Position numbers and translations under genes: made by a program. 64,000 nt of DNA. Source: Melanocharis versteri (Eukaryota > Chordata > Aves > Passeriformes > Melanocharitidae). Positions within the stretch are counted from its first letter, which is position 1; the number at the start of each line of letters is the position of its first letter. Below, in pieces: positions 21,908 to 36,900 of the stretch. The notes under the pieces are model-generated. The model was not told the origin of the DNA and did not search any database. It saw only the letters and a program-made list of their open reading frames with translations. The stretch covers positions 124,001 to 188,000 of the forward strand of contig VZTG01001458.1 of the NCBI GenBank assembly GCA_013397845.1, given 5' to 3'.

Positions 21908-24900
21908 GTGAGAATCCCTGCTTTTTATTTCCGCTCCCCCCCCGTTTTTCATTTATTTATTTATTTCCTGGTCTGGGCCGAGCTGGGGGCAGCGCGCTCC
22001 GGTCACCGCATCCCCGCCGGTTGCGGCGGCTGTTGCCAGCCTGGGCATCACCCCGGGTGTTTATTGTTATTTATTATTGTTCTCCTTGGAGTTTCTTCCA
22101 AGCAGGAGTGTGTCCCGGTAGGAGCCGGGCAGGTGGCTTCACCTTGGGGCTGGGAGGCCGTCCGCTGCCTGTGAGGTGCCCACAGATCCACCCCAAACCC
22201 TCCTTGCCCTCCAGAACAGGGGAGAAAGAATCCCCACACACTGTCTGTGAAGGGAGCTCTTTAGTTTGTTAGGGAATTTTTTTTTTTTCTGTGTGTCTGT
22301 GAAGTCTTCTCCTTCTCCACTTAATTTTTCCAGGAGGAGGCGAAATTTCTTACTGGTAAATAAAAGGAAACCAATCCGGCAGTGGATTTTCCATCATTAG
22401 TGCTTGGGATAAGCCACGGCTCCCACAGTGCATTTATTTCTAGTGATTAAATAAGAGGATAATCATTGTATAAAGTAGTAACAAAAACCCAAACCTTGGG
22501 CTTTTCTCCTTGGGCTGACAGGCATAATTCAGGAAAGGGCAAGTCTGAACAAGTAAAGGGAAGGCATTAGGATGTGAAGTGAGAGGCCTTTACTGGTGCT
22601 GCAAGACATTTCTTTCAGTAGTATTTGTAATCTGTTAAGAGGCTGCTCATCCTAGTGTGAATGAATGGTGAAATTTACATTTATTTGTGTTACTTATGCG
22701 CCGTTTCAGAAACCTGAGCTGGAAGTAGCTGTGAAATGTATTAACAAGAAGAACCTGGCAAAATCACAAACACTGCTGGGCAAGGAAATAAAAATTCTTA
22801 AGGTAAAGACAGACTGACTTATTTTCTTCAGTCTTTGTTCTATATGCCCTTTGTTGCTCCTAGCTTATGGTCTTTTTTTTTTTTTTTACTTTTTCTAGGA
22901 ATTGAAACATGAAAACATTGTTGCCTTGTATGACTTCCAGGTAAATGCATTCGATTATGTCAAAGCATTCTAATTTTGGGAAAGGTTCAAAGGAGTTTGT
23001 GAAATTTCAGTTTCTAACAAATGTTTGTATTCAGATGTGTACTCTGGGGAGGGGAAAAAAGCCTTCTGATAAGTTAGGGAAAGATAAACAAACACGGCAG
23101 ATCATGCGTTAATTGTTGGCTGGACCACACAACTTATGTGCAGTTGGGAGTTGGGGTGGGAGTTTCTCTTCCCGGATGTTACACAGTGAAATGCAGCGTG
23201 GTGAATATGTCTGTGCTGGAAGCTCTAAAGTTATCAAAATGCTAGAAATAAAATTAACAGTAGTTATTTTTGGCATGCCCGCTTTTTTATTTTCTTTCTC
23301 TGGATATCCTCCCTGAGAAAATTTCTTTTTCCTAGTCCGTGTAAAAATAGTGTGAGCATGACTTTGTAGCATATGATTGTCTTCAGCTGCAGAGGATTTT
23401 AATTGGCATTTTTCTGTTGTCCTTGTGGCCGTCACTAAGTGTTAAAAATTGCAGCAGACATTTTTAGATCACTGTGGTTTCCCACAGTTGCTTTTCCCTT
23501 CAAAGTCAGCCCTGAAGATCTAATCTGGAGGGGCTAAAGCCGATCCGCTGCGAAACGCAAACTGATTATTTAATTCAATCCCGCTGGGTAACGGGGCAAG
23601 TTTTCTTTGCCATTCGGGAGTGCTGCTGGAAAAACAAGGCCGCGGGATGCGGAGCCTGGGATGGACCGGCGGTGCTGGAGGATGAAGGGGCTGCGGTCCA
23701 GCGCCTGCCACGCGCGGGGCGAGTGACCGCTGCGTGACCGCCGGCGCGGCTGGCCCTGGCGTGGCTTATCGGCGCTCTGCTGCCCTGCCGCCGATATCAC
23801 GTGTCCCGCAGGCCGCCGTGTTTGTTGACATTCCTCCTTCTCCCGTGGATTGGCTCCGGTGGCCTCCACGTCAGCCCGGGCGGTGAGTCCCGGCCCCGGT
23901 GCAGCGGTGCCTGCCTGTCAGCGCTGCCTGCTGGGTGCTGTAGTCCGCCGCTGCCGGCCCGTGTCCCGCAGCCCCCGGCGCTGGGGCACCCTCGGCTCCC
24001 TCCCTGCCCGAGCAGGGGGCTCTGGAGGGTGCCTTGGAGAGGGGTTAATGCCTGGCGTTGTTTTGGCGAGAGGGGGCCCTAGGGGATGTCAGGCTGCTCT
24101 GGTGAGGAGCAGCGTTGCTGCTTGGAAATCTCCTTTGGGTGGCTGTGCTTTGCTCCTGAGCCAGCCTTCAGGGCTGATCTGGCAAAGCACTGGCCGCTTT
24201 TGGGCTGATGAGTGCTGCAGGGTAGCTGGGAAAGCTTCCTATGGGCACAGGCCACTTGGGGCATTAGATCTCATGGTTTGGTTTTGGTTTTTTTTCATTC
24301 TCTGTACCTTCCTAATTTACTTAATAACTTTTCACTTGAGAGAGTGAGTGGCTGCTCCTGCACTTTATAGTTTGCATTTGTATGGAGCATTTATGCTGCT
24401 GAGTTTGCTTACTGAGATCATTCAAAACTTGCGTTAGATTCTTCTCCCTGCTTCAAATTACTGCTGAGTAGGAAACAACTTAAAGACATTTTCTGCAAAA
24501 GGACCAGTTTCATCACTGTTACAATTATAGAAATGTGTTTTTCTCCTTTTGTGATGAGCTTTATTAAATTCTGTGTTTAGAAGTGTAGTCTGGTGAGATT
24601 TTAGCAAGAAGCTGTGTGAGATACTGCAAAACAGGAACTTGAGAATGGTGCAGGGCTCAAGGCATGCCCAGGTTTATGCTTAGTTACCAGCTTTGTCATA
24701 GAGTCCTTGTATGACCTGGGTAATTTGATTTCCCAGAGAAAATGAGATTATTTAGAGGGCATTGGGTGTGGACTGTCCTCTGGTATGAGGTAATCTATCA
24801 CCAGACAGTCTGCTGCAGTTGACCCACATATGTTGTGTGTGTTACGTGTCTGAATGTTTGGCCTTGCTCTGTCTGCTTAGGGGTTGTGTGAGAGTAAATT

Positions 24901-27900
24901 ATCTGCAAAGGTAAAAGTGCAGGTCTATGGAAGGCTTCTGCCCACCTTTCCTTACTTTGTGGAAGACTACTACTTACTCACATTGCTCCCCTGATACCAT
25001 CAGTGGCTTCATTCATAGCTGCATATGCATTTATCCTCAAAAGTATCGTATTTGCAGTTAATTGAACCCTTACTTGTAGGCTTTCTAAAACAGATGTTTA
25101 TTCTTGTATTACAACATAGAGCAAAAGGGAAAAAATACTTCCTGTGAAACTTATTGTCGCCCTGTAGCTTTGGCTGTCATTGCATTTTGTGTCCTCCCTT
25201 CCTCTGCACTGCCTCTCAGCAGTGACTCTAACTTTTACTCGTGTTTCTTACACACAAGGAAATGGTTACCGAAACCACAGTGGCTGTAAGCGAGTGATTA
25301 CACCCAATGATGCTTTCATTTGCATTTTCCTGGTTAAAAACTCATGTTAGCCAGACCTCTCACAACATGAGATTTTTGATGTAAGGCTAGATTTGCTCCA
25401 GACAAACACTTACAGTACTGACAAGCAGCTCTCATCCTGGCACCCTTAATTTATCCTTCAAATCCAGGAAAATTGCTGTGTTCCTTCTCATTGCACAGAT
25501 CTTTGTGATATTGCTTCATAAATAATGACAAAATAAGAAGCTTCCTAGGAATAAATTATTCTGGTGAATGTTTAATGTGTAAAAGTGCAGTGACTGGACT
25601 TTTATACATTCCCTTGCTGGAGTCCTTAGGACAGCATCAGTACATGAGAATGGCTCACAAAATGAAATATGCATATTCCCATTATTATGTGCTCACGTAT
25701 TAATGAGAGGTGCTGTTAGTAGTTTAGGAGCCTAATGCAAGAACCCCTGCTCAAAAAGAAGATAAATCTTACTGTATCACATTTCTAAAAGTGCTGTCTA
25801 TTTAGTGTCTGTACAGAGTTGTGGTGTGGGTTTTTCCTAGGCACAGGAGATATTTGGCAGACAGTAAAAGCCATATTCCACCATGTGCAGGGTGTGTTAG
25901 TGTGCTGAGCACTACCTGAGCCCTCAGTTGGCTTGCTGGGGGGCTGGGGCTGGGGTCCCCAGCCTGCAGCAGTCGAGGGGAGTACAGTGGTCCAGAGGGA
26001 CATCTGGGTACCAGAAGTCTTTTTACTCTGGTGACAGCCAAATGAGCCCTTGTTCCTCAAGGTAGAAGTTAGTAACAACAAATGATGGTTTCTGCCGAAG
26101 GAAGACTTGGTGTTGAAATGAGGTTTCTTGGTAGACTGGTCTCCATGACTCTGAGGATCAGCTCAACTTGTCATTCTCACTGACAGGGAAAGCTTAGCAC
26201 ATGTGGTCTGGTGTGTGGGGCTTGCTTTGGTGTCCTTTGTGTCTCAAGACATTAAATCTGTGGTCAGAGACCACTTGATTAGCTGAGGAGATTCAATGGT
26301 AGGAAGGGAAGCCTTGAACTTGTCAGATCCTGGGAGCACTGTGTGCCAGGAAACTCCTTCCAGCACTAGGAAGAAGGTCCTACTTGCGTAGCTAGGATCT
26401 TTGGGCAGTGGGAGATTCTGGGTGTCTTTCCCTCCCTGTTCTGTGCCAGCTGCCCCAGGTTGAATGGGTGTCAGCTGAAGATCTCGTATGTGGCTGTGTT
26501 GGTGCTAGGGCAGAAAATCTGCTAAATTTGGGCATAAGTCATGCTTTGGATATTAGAAAGCATTTTCCTGCGTGAAATAAGAAGGATTATATTACTGACA
26601 AATTTTCCCTAGTTGTGTGCTGTGAGCTGAACTTGCTTCTTGAAGCAGCCTGGCTGTGACTGTGCTTGAGTTGGTATCAGGTGGTTTTTGTGTTGGGTTT
26701 TTTTTTTTTTTTCAATTTCTGCACGGGTGGGATGGACTGGTTGCAGAACAGAGCTGTTAACGTCACACAAGGCACTGTGCTGTGACGTTTCTGGCTCAGC
26801 CTATGTTACCTGAGGGTCTGCTTTCTACAGTTTGGTGACAAGCTACCTTATTGTACTCACCAGTTTGGGATGAGATGAGACAAATGCTTAACTCAGTCAT
26901 CTGGTACAGAGTCACCAAAAAGATTTCTGCAGCGATGACTGTATCACCTGGAGACAAAGAACACGGAGTCCTTGCAGTGCAGTTTTCTCTTGTGCACATG
27001 GATTAAGGCATAGGTGGCAGAACAAACACTTCTCAGCTTAGTGATCGGTCACCCTGGGCTGGTCTTGAGAGCCAGGTAATCGCAGCCTTGTTGTGTTGCT
27101 GCTGTGTAGAAATTCCTTGTGATCGATAGAGCCGTGGCTGCTGGGTGGTGATACTGTGCTGTGCTGGCTGCACCATCACCCTTTTTGTGACAGCCTTTAG
27201 ACGCTACTCTGCATCTTGTGTATGTGTGTCCTGCTGTCCCCTGGGACCCCTGGGGCTCTGGACAGCAGTGTCCTTCCGTGTGCCCTCCAGCACCGCTCAC
27301 CTCTGCTGCAGCACTGCCCTGATGAGCGTGATGCCAGGTGAATCAGTGCTGCTGCAGTGTCACCTCATGCCTCGCCACCTCTCGTGCCACCTCACGCAGG
27401 ATCTTCTGTTCCTCAGGCACTGCTGTTTACATGCCCCATCTCGGGAGACAGGGCTCCACTGAGGCACTTGGAATGACTAAAGAGGCACTCTGTGTCTGGG
27501 AGATCGCTCTCCTGAGGTCAGGCTGCCTGCTTAAATCCTGTTTTAATTCCATCCCCAAGTGAAGCTGGCAGGTTGCCTGGTGAGTGGGTGTAAAGTGCAG
27601 CTCTCTGAACTGCCAAGCAATCCTCTTTCTGTTTGTGCTGCGGACAAGAATGGGGTGTCTGCTATCCTGCTCTGTCAGCATCCTTGCATCTGTTGAAGGG
27701 AATCACTCTTACTGAAGATTGGATCTGGCTTAATTTACAGCTAGAAGTGGAAAGGATGAAAACGCAGCCACCCTCTGCCAGTAGTTTTGTAGGGAAATGC
27801 TTGAGAGTTTAGTGGACCAGAATGGCCATGTTTGTGGAGAGTTGAGAGTTCTGTAGTGTTGAACTTTGATTTAATGCTGGCTTCCCTAGCCAAGTATCCT

Positions 27901-30900
27901 ACTGTGCAGGTCACAGAAGCATCCAGCAAATGTTGACCACTAAATATAGACCTCAGTCATGGGCTTTTTTTAGAGGGAGTTGTCTTGCTGCATTTCTGAA
28001 ATTATGATCACTGTTTTACTCATGCTGTGTGTAAAGCACATACCTGTGTTCCTCTCACATGATTAAGGTGTCATGGAAGAGCCGGCGCTGTGGTGGTTAA
28101 TGGCCTCCAAAGCTCCTGTGGAAGGTAGCATTACTCAGACTATAATGACAGATTAAGGAATGTTTCCCAGGAGTAATCGGAAACTGGAAGGCTGCTGTGT
28201 TCACAGTTTGATAGCAAAGCTCTGGTGGCTGCTGTTTGTGCTGCTGCTCTTGAAGCACCACCAGTGTTTCCACCATGAAAATTCCCACTGTGTAAATCCT
28301 TGTGATGACTGAACACATTTGGAGTGAGCAAAGCGGGAGGTGAAGATTTGGATGATGGATGGGAAGAGGTGTCTCCTAATCTGTGGCTGGGTGGGATTAA
28401 ATTCAGGTGGAAAAACACTGTTTGAATTAATTTCAAATGTTTATAGGCTCATACCAAAGCCTAATTAAAATATTTAATTTTGTGACTGGACTGAACTTGC
28501 CCCTAAACTGTGAAACTGCAATAAACGTGTGTGTCTCAAAAGCTCATCCTAGTGCTCGAGCTTGTGTAGAGAATTGAGGGTACGGTTCACTTTCATGTCT
28601 TCCCTTCTCCTCTCGCTTTCCCGCACCACCTGCCTTCCCACCTGTTGATACCAAGTGAAAAGCTTTGCTCAGCAGGCAGACTAGCAAACAGAGGGTTGGT
28701 GGTGGTGGTAGGAATCCAAGCTGGATGGCTCTGGTTTGCTTTGGCAAAACACCCAGAGAAGCTGGTCCTTGGAAGTGGATGTGAGTCTTCCATGAGGCAA
28801 ACTGCCTCCATCTCAGGAGTGAGATACGGTGGGAATGAGAAGCTAAGCACAGGGGTGATCAGCAGAAATGGTGGTCTTTGCAAAGGCAAGGAGAGATTTT
28901 TTTGTTTGGTTTTGTTTTCAGAATAAGTATATATGGTTTTGCTTGATGTTTTTTGTTGTCTGGCTGGTGTTTTGTTTTCTTTTTCCTGCTGTTACTTATG
29001 TTCACGTAGCAGTAGCAAATGGCAAACTTGGTGGAAAATGAACGTAGATGATGTGGTCTTCCAAGGCAGTGTTTCTCAGGTGCAGACGTAAACATGCTTT
29101 GCTTAAGAGAAAGCATCTTAATTGTCTTCAGATGTTACATTTCCTGTCTGAGAAATGTAATAACAAATGTTCACAGCAGAATCCAGGGACGAGCCCTGCC
29201 TATAGATAATTTTGGAAGCTCTGCTGTGCTCAGTGTATAGCAAAGAGGCACTTTAATTGTGCATTGTCTCCTGCTTTATAATGTGCAGACCTTTAATACT
29301 ACCATAACCATAGAGATGCCGTCAAAATGTAAAGTGAGGATCTCAGAGCTGCATTTGTTTACTAAGCAAGGTTGTTTCAAGGGGGGCTGATAGAAATGAA
29401 TCAAATCATGCATCACTGGTTGCTTAGGGCAATAATGTTCAGTCTGGCTGCAGGAGCACCTGGCTTGTCTCCTAGCATCAGAATAACAGGAGGAATTAGG
29501 TCAGCTGAGCTAGCATAGTAGGGATCAACCAGACAGTGTGGTTCGGGTGGGGGGGAATGAAAGATGTATAATTTTAAGTCATTAGGGATCCCATTTAGCA
29601 AAGCATCTTACGAACCTCCAGGAACGGGGAGCCTCTCAGGCAGCTCTGTGTGCATTGGTGGCCCGGGGTGTGAGAGCTGCTGGTGTGGTGGGGACCCCAG
29701 GGACCACGGGGAGTGGTGCCAGGCAGGGCTGGGAGGCAGCCCAGGGGCTGTGGGGTGGGCTCTGCGTGTCCCCGTGGGTGCTGTGTCACCTCACCCAGCA
29801 CTCACCCCGGCCATCGCGAGACTCTTTTCATTTGCATTCGATGCTCTTTTCATTTGGCTGGCAATTGTAGCCAGCATACTAAATACGTTAAAAAGTGCTC
29901 ATTTCTCTGTTGTTTAAATACTGCAGATTTAAGCTCATATTTCTCTGGATTCCAGTAACTGGATTTTTTCCCTTCTTAAATTAAGACTCTTCTTATTTGA
30001 AAGCAAACTCATGCTTTTTTACTTTATACTCCTTGTTTCCACACCTTTGTGGTAACAAGTGTGTTTGTTTTCTTAAATCTTGTGAATGAAGTATGAAATA
30101 AATGGATGGAATAGAGAAGACTTGCAAAGACCAGTCAGTCATGCAGCTGCCATAGAAAACCCCTGTGAGGTTGGACCTCTAATTTTCAGAGTTGCTTTAA
30201 AAAAAATGCACCAAAAAACCCAAACCAAAACAACTCTTGCAGAGTATCAGATTGTGTTTGATATATACCATTAAAAAACAAGCAATCCCCAACTTTATCA
30301 GTGGGACTACATTAATCAAACTAAAATCAAACTTCGGGACTGAGTCACTTTGCTTGTATTTACACATATCTCAATAAATTAATGTGTCTCCATGAGTGTG
30401 ATTCAAACTGAAATATCCACCTCAACCCTTAGCTCTCCCCCCACTACCCCTGCTCATTGGGCAGGCTCATAAAATGCAGCTTTAAGGTATGCAAGGATTT
30501 AATTCCAGTACATGTGACTGAGCTTAAGGTAATGTGGAATTCAACCTTAAATGTTCAGTTTATAGTATGGCTGTGATAGAGGAAGTAGATGAGGGATAAA
30601 TACAGAAAAGCAAGTCTGATCTTGATTATTTTTGTCATTGTTGTTAGAATTCTGAAGTTTCCTCTCTTGACAGCATTAAAATAATGCATTGCCATTTGCA
30701 CAGGAGCTTGCTTTTGTTTGAAAAAGCTTCTAGATATTATTCTGCCTGTTGGCAAAGGGGTAACTACTTCCTTCCACTCCATGTCAGAAAGTCCAAACTT
30801 TTCAGGATTGTGCTGCTCTTTTTTCTTCTCCATTCTCTTATCCTTGCTGCAGCTGCTGCAGGCAGATGTGGTCTGCATTCAGTGGTCTTTGGGCAGTGGT

Positions 30901-33900
30901 GTCTCCCCAGGAGCTGGCTGGGGTGGCCCAGATGCTGTAGGAGGTGCAGTGTTACCCCCAGAGCAACGTGGCTGCTGTAAGAAGGGATTGCTTCTCAGTG
31001 TTCCAGCAGCATAAGTCTTAATTTGCTCTGATGTGCATGTTTTTGGTTTTGCCTCGAAGCTCTGTGACCTGTGAGACCCAGCACTTTGTTTCTGTACCCC
31101 ATTAGGACGTGAATCCCATACTTTGGTTTCTGTGGTTAGGCTCGGTGGCGGCTCCAGCTGTGACTTGCTGTAGTGTGCTGCTCTGCAGAGGCCCCATCTG
31201 CCTGCATAGGAGAGTCAGGTTTTTCTGTCTGAGCTCTCTGCAAGTGCTGTAGCCATCAGTCCTCCAGCAAGTGCCTTGGGTCTCAGGGCTTTGGTCGAGG
31301 CCAGCAGTGAATTTGTGAAGCCCAGCAGCAGGGCTGTGACTGGCACCGCCGCTGTCGCTGCCTGGGGGGACAGGTGGGGCTGGGCTGAAAGAACCTGCTG
31401 GAAGCTCGTGTCCAGTGGAAGGGATGGAGAAGTTTCTTAGGTCACTGAAAGACTGAGCTGCCTCACCAGCAGTGATCCCATCTGGCTGTGGTGGTGTGAG
31501 CTGCCTGGCAAAGAGCAGCTCCACGGACATGACGTTGTCCTGTTTGTTTTCTAATGTCATGCAGGCAGACTTTAGAACTGTTGCCAGGGGGATGGGAAAT
31601 AGTCTCCCTCCCTTCCTGAAGCCTATGTAGTACCAGAGAATGGTTTTCCTGCTGTTTTTAATCTGCCCTGAAGTACAACCTGTTCTTAAACAACTCATCT
31701 GTTTTACAACGGAGAGTACGGTAGTGCCTGAAATGGGGCAATGCTGACCCTTGGCATCACTGTTCTTCCAGTTCTACAAAAATCTGCCTGCTGCAAGGCC
31801 AGCCATAAACCATTTTTGTGCTGCCGGGCCTCCCTTCTGCTTGCTCCACATCCTAGAGCAAGCTGGCAGGTCCGAAGGAAACAGAAGGCTGTCACGGACC
31901 AATGCAGAAGTTTGTGGGCCTTGCTAGGTCTTGCTTCTGATGCTTACTCCATGGGATGTACATCAAGAAATTAGAAGCCCTCATTATTTTGGAAATTCAC
32001 AGATCTGTTGACTAGGGAAATAAAACTTTCAAGTCAGTAGCAGTAGGTTTTGCCTTTCTTCATCCGAGTTAATTGTCTCCTGAATTGGAAGCCTGCTCAA
32101 AATGTTCTTGAGTTCCTTACTGATGATGTTCAGGAGGAGTGAGGAGGATAACCAGGGCCAGAGAACAGAAACACAGGAGGCTCTGAGACCTGTTTTTCTT
32201 TTCACTTGGGGTCAAAAGGCGTGTGAATATCTTCTGGCTGTTTGCTTTAGATCGGTTTTCCAAAGGATGAGCACTAATAGGTTCTCTTACACTTCAGGTT
32301 GATGTTGCTATTGTCCCTTATCTTGCTTCCGTTCCAATAGTTACATCAGAAGATAATCCTTGCATGTCATGACAGTTTTCCTTTCCCTTTTCAGTGGTTA
32401 GCATGCTCAAGCCAAGCTGTGAGCCACAGTGAAACAATACTAGGAGATTTTACTTTTTGGAAAGCTTTTTCCATCTCTTGGGAACAGCGGGATTGTTTCT
32501 CCCAAACCCAGTTGGCTTGGGAGCCCCTGCCTGAGCTAGGGACTTTCCAGGTGCCACTGGCCTAAGAATTGGCTTCTGTAAAGCAAAGTTGTGTTTGTTG
32601 TGGACTGTGTTTGTGACTCCAGTGCCGCTGTCAGAAAGCAATGACTGGAGACCACAGGTCAGAAGGGCACTGGCTCCATGTTATACTTCTGGCAAAACAG
32701 GAGGATGTGGCGTGCAGTGGTTCTGCTCCAGTGAGTGGGTGAAGTAGCAAAGAAAAAAGAAATGGAAAAGCTTAGCTTTCAGTTGGTGTTGAGTTATCTT
32801 CCACTGTCAGACCCTCAGCTTTGTGTTATACTTCTGTTGTGTTGGTGCAGTTGTTAAAGTTCTGGCCCTGCTTAGAGAGATCCATGTGCAGCAAAATTAT
32901 CTTTGCTTGGCAGCATCTCTGGGTGCTGTTGGAGAGGTGGTGTTGAGCAGTTCGTGGGAGATATCTCCCGAGAGGCACAAACCCTCTGCCATCACAGGGA
33001 TGCCAGCAAACATCCAGGAGAGTAACAAAACTAGTCTTGAGACCTGAGTGCATATGGCTCCTCTACTGTACGCAACAGGAGCCTTGTCAGCCCCGTGGTG
33101 CTCAGCACATGGGTGTAACCCTGGAGCTACATTCATCTTCAGTGTTCCTTCTGCATCCCCCAACTGTCCTAGAAAAGAAGCCTTGTGTGAGATAGAAGTC
33201 ATTCTTCATTGGTTTTACCCCAGAGTCTACTACAGCACTGCTCTCACACAGATTGGTGAGAACACTGCACTGCTGAGAGAATCTTGGAGTGTTGTGTAAT
33301 CAAATTTCCGCTTCTTTCCGTTCCTGAGCACCTTTCTAAACTTGGTGGCAGGCTGAGTACAGGGGTAGCGTGCAGAGGAGGATTTTTCTAAGGAAAATTC
33401 CTCTCTGAGACTTTTTAAGCTGTGGTAGGAGGATGACTAACTGTGGGTACACCCAGACATTTCCCTTTGGACACACCTAAGCACACTCTTTCCAAGAAGA
33501 GGATCATGCCACCTTCCAGTATGGGTGGAGAGAAAATTTAAAGGGAGACAGGTCTGTTGGGTCTTAATGTCCATAAGCCATGTCTCCTGGTGTCACAGTG
33601 AGGAATTTTAGCAGAGCACAGTCTTGGGGTGATTTATGGTGTATTGCTAAATGAGGTTTCTTCATTTCTTTGTCCTCCATCAGCAGATGTGTGTTATTTG
33701 TAGACAGCAGAGGCTGTTGCCTATTTTTACACTCAATTAAATTGTAACTTCATCGCTGGGGCCTCTGCTGCAAGAGCAAGTCAGGCAATGATCCAGACTG
33801 ATTAATTATCAGCTTAATGCCTTTGGCAGAGGCGTTTTGCTGCTATTGTGGGGCATGGTCAGGGTACTGCTGCCCTTTGTGATGACAGGAGAAGTTAGGG

Positions 33901-36900
33901 GGTTGTGTCTGTGCTGTTCCCTTCATTGAGCTTGTTTAGTGACAGGATTAGGCTTGGCTGCATGGACTGGCACATGTGAATAAGAGGTCCAGAGGAAATT
34001 ATCTGTAACACTTCTTGAACATAAGTCTCTGCAGAAATACAGCAAACTGTAATGCTTTTCTTGATGTGGAAATGAGTGGGTTGGGCATTTTGCTTTGGTT
34101 TTCAGAGAAACTGGTAGCTTGCAAAATTTGGCTTGCAGTATTTTTTTCCTTGTTTTGTTAATGAACAAATCATAAATATAGTGGAAGGATAAAAATGGAC
34201 AAGAAGTAGTTTCTGCTGCTGAATCAGCTTGAGAGAAGTCCATCAGCCTGTTTGAGAAACCAGAAGTCTCTTTAGACAGCTGAATCTATTTTAACCACAG
34301 TAAGCCCTACTGGCTTTTTCCAAACAAGAGCTTGTTTCTGGGACCCTTCTTGAAGTAAATGTTTAGTTTTGTTGGCAAAATTCTACAAATCTCTTTCTGG
34401 TAAGTGGGTCTTGAAATGCTGAAGCTGCAAATGTGTAAGTTTGTTCCCCCTGCTACAGGCATCTGTGATCTGAAAATACCCTTGCTAGATGTTCCTCTGC
34501 TGCTGTGGGTGCAGCAGGGAGGCCAGTTCTGCCTGGTGAGGTTGAATTTTCAGAGGGTGCTGTTGCTGGTGATGGTTGGGGGAGCCACCGACTTCTCTCC
34601 TAGAAGCCTTTCAGGCATTGCCCTCTTATCACACCAACATAGAGTGAAGAGATAAAACCACCAACCACCAAGGTCATGTTGTTGTTGGGAAAGTCAAGCA
34701 GAGCATCTCCCTTGCCTGGGCAGGTCCTTGTTTAACCCTGGTCACTGCTCACGCTGGCTGCCAAAAATCAGTGACTTGCTTGGTGATGTTTGTTTGCAGA
34801 GTCTTTAAATAATGTAGAGTGGAAAAACAACCAAACTGCACAGTGTACATTAGCTGTTGGCTAATAAAGTATTACAAATATCTCCTGGTCTTGGTTTGTG
34901 TAAGCTCTGGTTCCTCTTTGTTTTCTATATAGGTAATAATATTCGGAGCTTCCCCAAACCCTGCTGGCACTATACATATTAAAGTGCAGCGTTACTGAGC
35001 TGCAGTGATCACAGCACGTTTAAGCAAGAAGTGTCTATGCAAACTGTTTGTGTGGCAGTGATGAACTTGATCTGGGCTGCAAAAACCGCTTCAGACGCTT
35101 CCTGTGTGCCCAGCAGTTGCCTTGCAGTGGGTTCACTGAGCAGCTGCATTGCACTTCTGGTGTATCTTGTATCTTCTGGTGCATCTGAGGCTGGAGTTCC
35201 TGTAGAAGTGAAAGTCCTGGGTGTCATTTATCAACCTTGGCTTTCTGCTGTTCCTGCTTAGGACAGCAGGAGCTGGTGGGCTTTGAATGCTCCTGAGAAT
35301 TCTCCCTCAGTGCTTTGTCATGTGCAAAGCTTGTGATGATGCATGGGGTTTTCTTCTTGCGCTGCTTCCCTGGGCTGGTGCTTGTAACCACAGACTGGTT
35401 TCCCACTTCATCCAATGGGTGTATGAAATTGGATGACTTAATGGGTGCTGCTTTCAAATGCAGAGGTTGAAAAACAAAGCCTGTTTAAAGAAGTGTTTGT
35501 CATGCAAGGAAGTGCAACAAACACTTTCTTGAAGTATCGAAGAAAATTGGTTTTCGAACAAACAAGGGGACTTCTAAAAGCTCAGCTGGGCTTGGCAGTG
35601 AGAACAGCTGTAAGAATCGAGGGTGGCCCTGGGCTCTGGGGGATACTTGAGCCCCTCCAAGGAAGGTGGCCAGTTCCCCTGCAGCTGTGGCTAAGTCTCT
35701 CAAATCACAGACAGTTCATCTTCCTCCTCTCTCCCTCTCTTCCTCCAACCAGTCTTCAGCAAACATCTGGAAACCCAGATTTCACCTGGTGAGGTTAAAA
35801 GAGGATGGAAGAGAAAGCGAGAGGTGCTGAGGACTCCATGCATTGACAGAGGCAGGGAATTTGGTACAGGCTTGATGAGAGGCAGAGTCCTGTGGACAGA
35901 CCAGGGTGAAAGGGCTGAGAGCAGGCAGTGGAGACTGCTTAGAAACTGAACAGCTGCTAGGCTGGATGCTGGGGGGTTTGGAATAGTTTGGGAGAGGAAT
36001 CAGGCGTGCAGGTATCTAAACAGCCTGTGAGTAAAGTCGTGCTGTTCTGGAGCCCTGGAACTGGAATCTCTTGCTCCACCTCTGCTTTCAGGACTTCTCC
36101 ACTCACCCAGGCAGCTGCTGTCTGTGTGTGTCCCCAGCTGGACCTTGAGTTTAGGAGTGACTTCTAGCTTACAGGCTTTAGGAGTGATTTCTAGCTTACA
36201 GATTTTATGTAGTAGGTTTACTTCTGGCTGACTTCTGTTTCAACAACAGGATTTAGTCGTTTGGCCTCCTGGGTCTACCCAGGGTTGAAATATTTGGCTG
36301 TTTTCATGTCTGTTCTTTGGCAGTGGTGTGGTGGCTCTGCTGGACATGTGCCAGGCAGCTGCCGGTGTCACCACGTGCAGCACAGCCACCAAGGTTCCTG
36401 TTGTGGCTCCATGGTGCTGTGTTTTTGTGGGACAGGTCTCTGCACTGTCCTGTGCTTGTACCAGGGATACATGCACATTTCCCAGGGGCTGGGGAGAGGG
36501 TCTGCTAAGGCAGGAGGTGAACTCCCAGGATGGTAAGAGCATCACAGTGCAGCACCTGTAGTGAACTTGGGAAGGTGAGCATTTGGCCTGGACTTTGCTG
36601 GTGTTGTCCCCTGTTACAATCCAGAAAGCTTTAGTCACCTGATAATGGCACTGTTAAGGCATGTAGAAAACTTGGTTGGCAAGTGTTATGTTTTTTGTCT
36701 GAGATCTTTCCTTTTTGCCCTCCAATGAAACGTGAGTCTCTTGGGCACTTTTCAGCCACGGGGTTGAATTGCAGGTCCCGAAGTTGTGCTGCTCTTATCT
36801 TTCTGTTCAGCCTAGCGCTGCTCATGTGGGCACAGCTGCTATAAAGGGCCAAGTTAAATGTGGAAATGATTAAGGCTCTAAGATAGCAGTGTGCCAGCAT

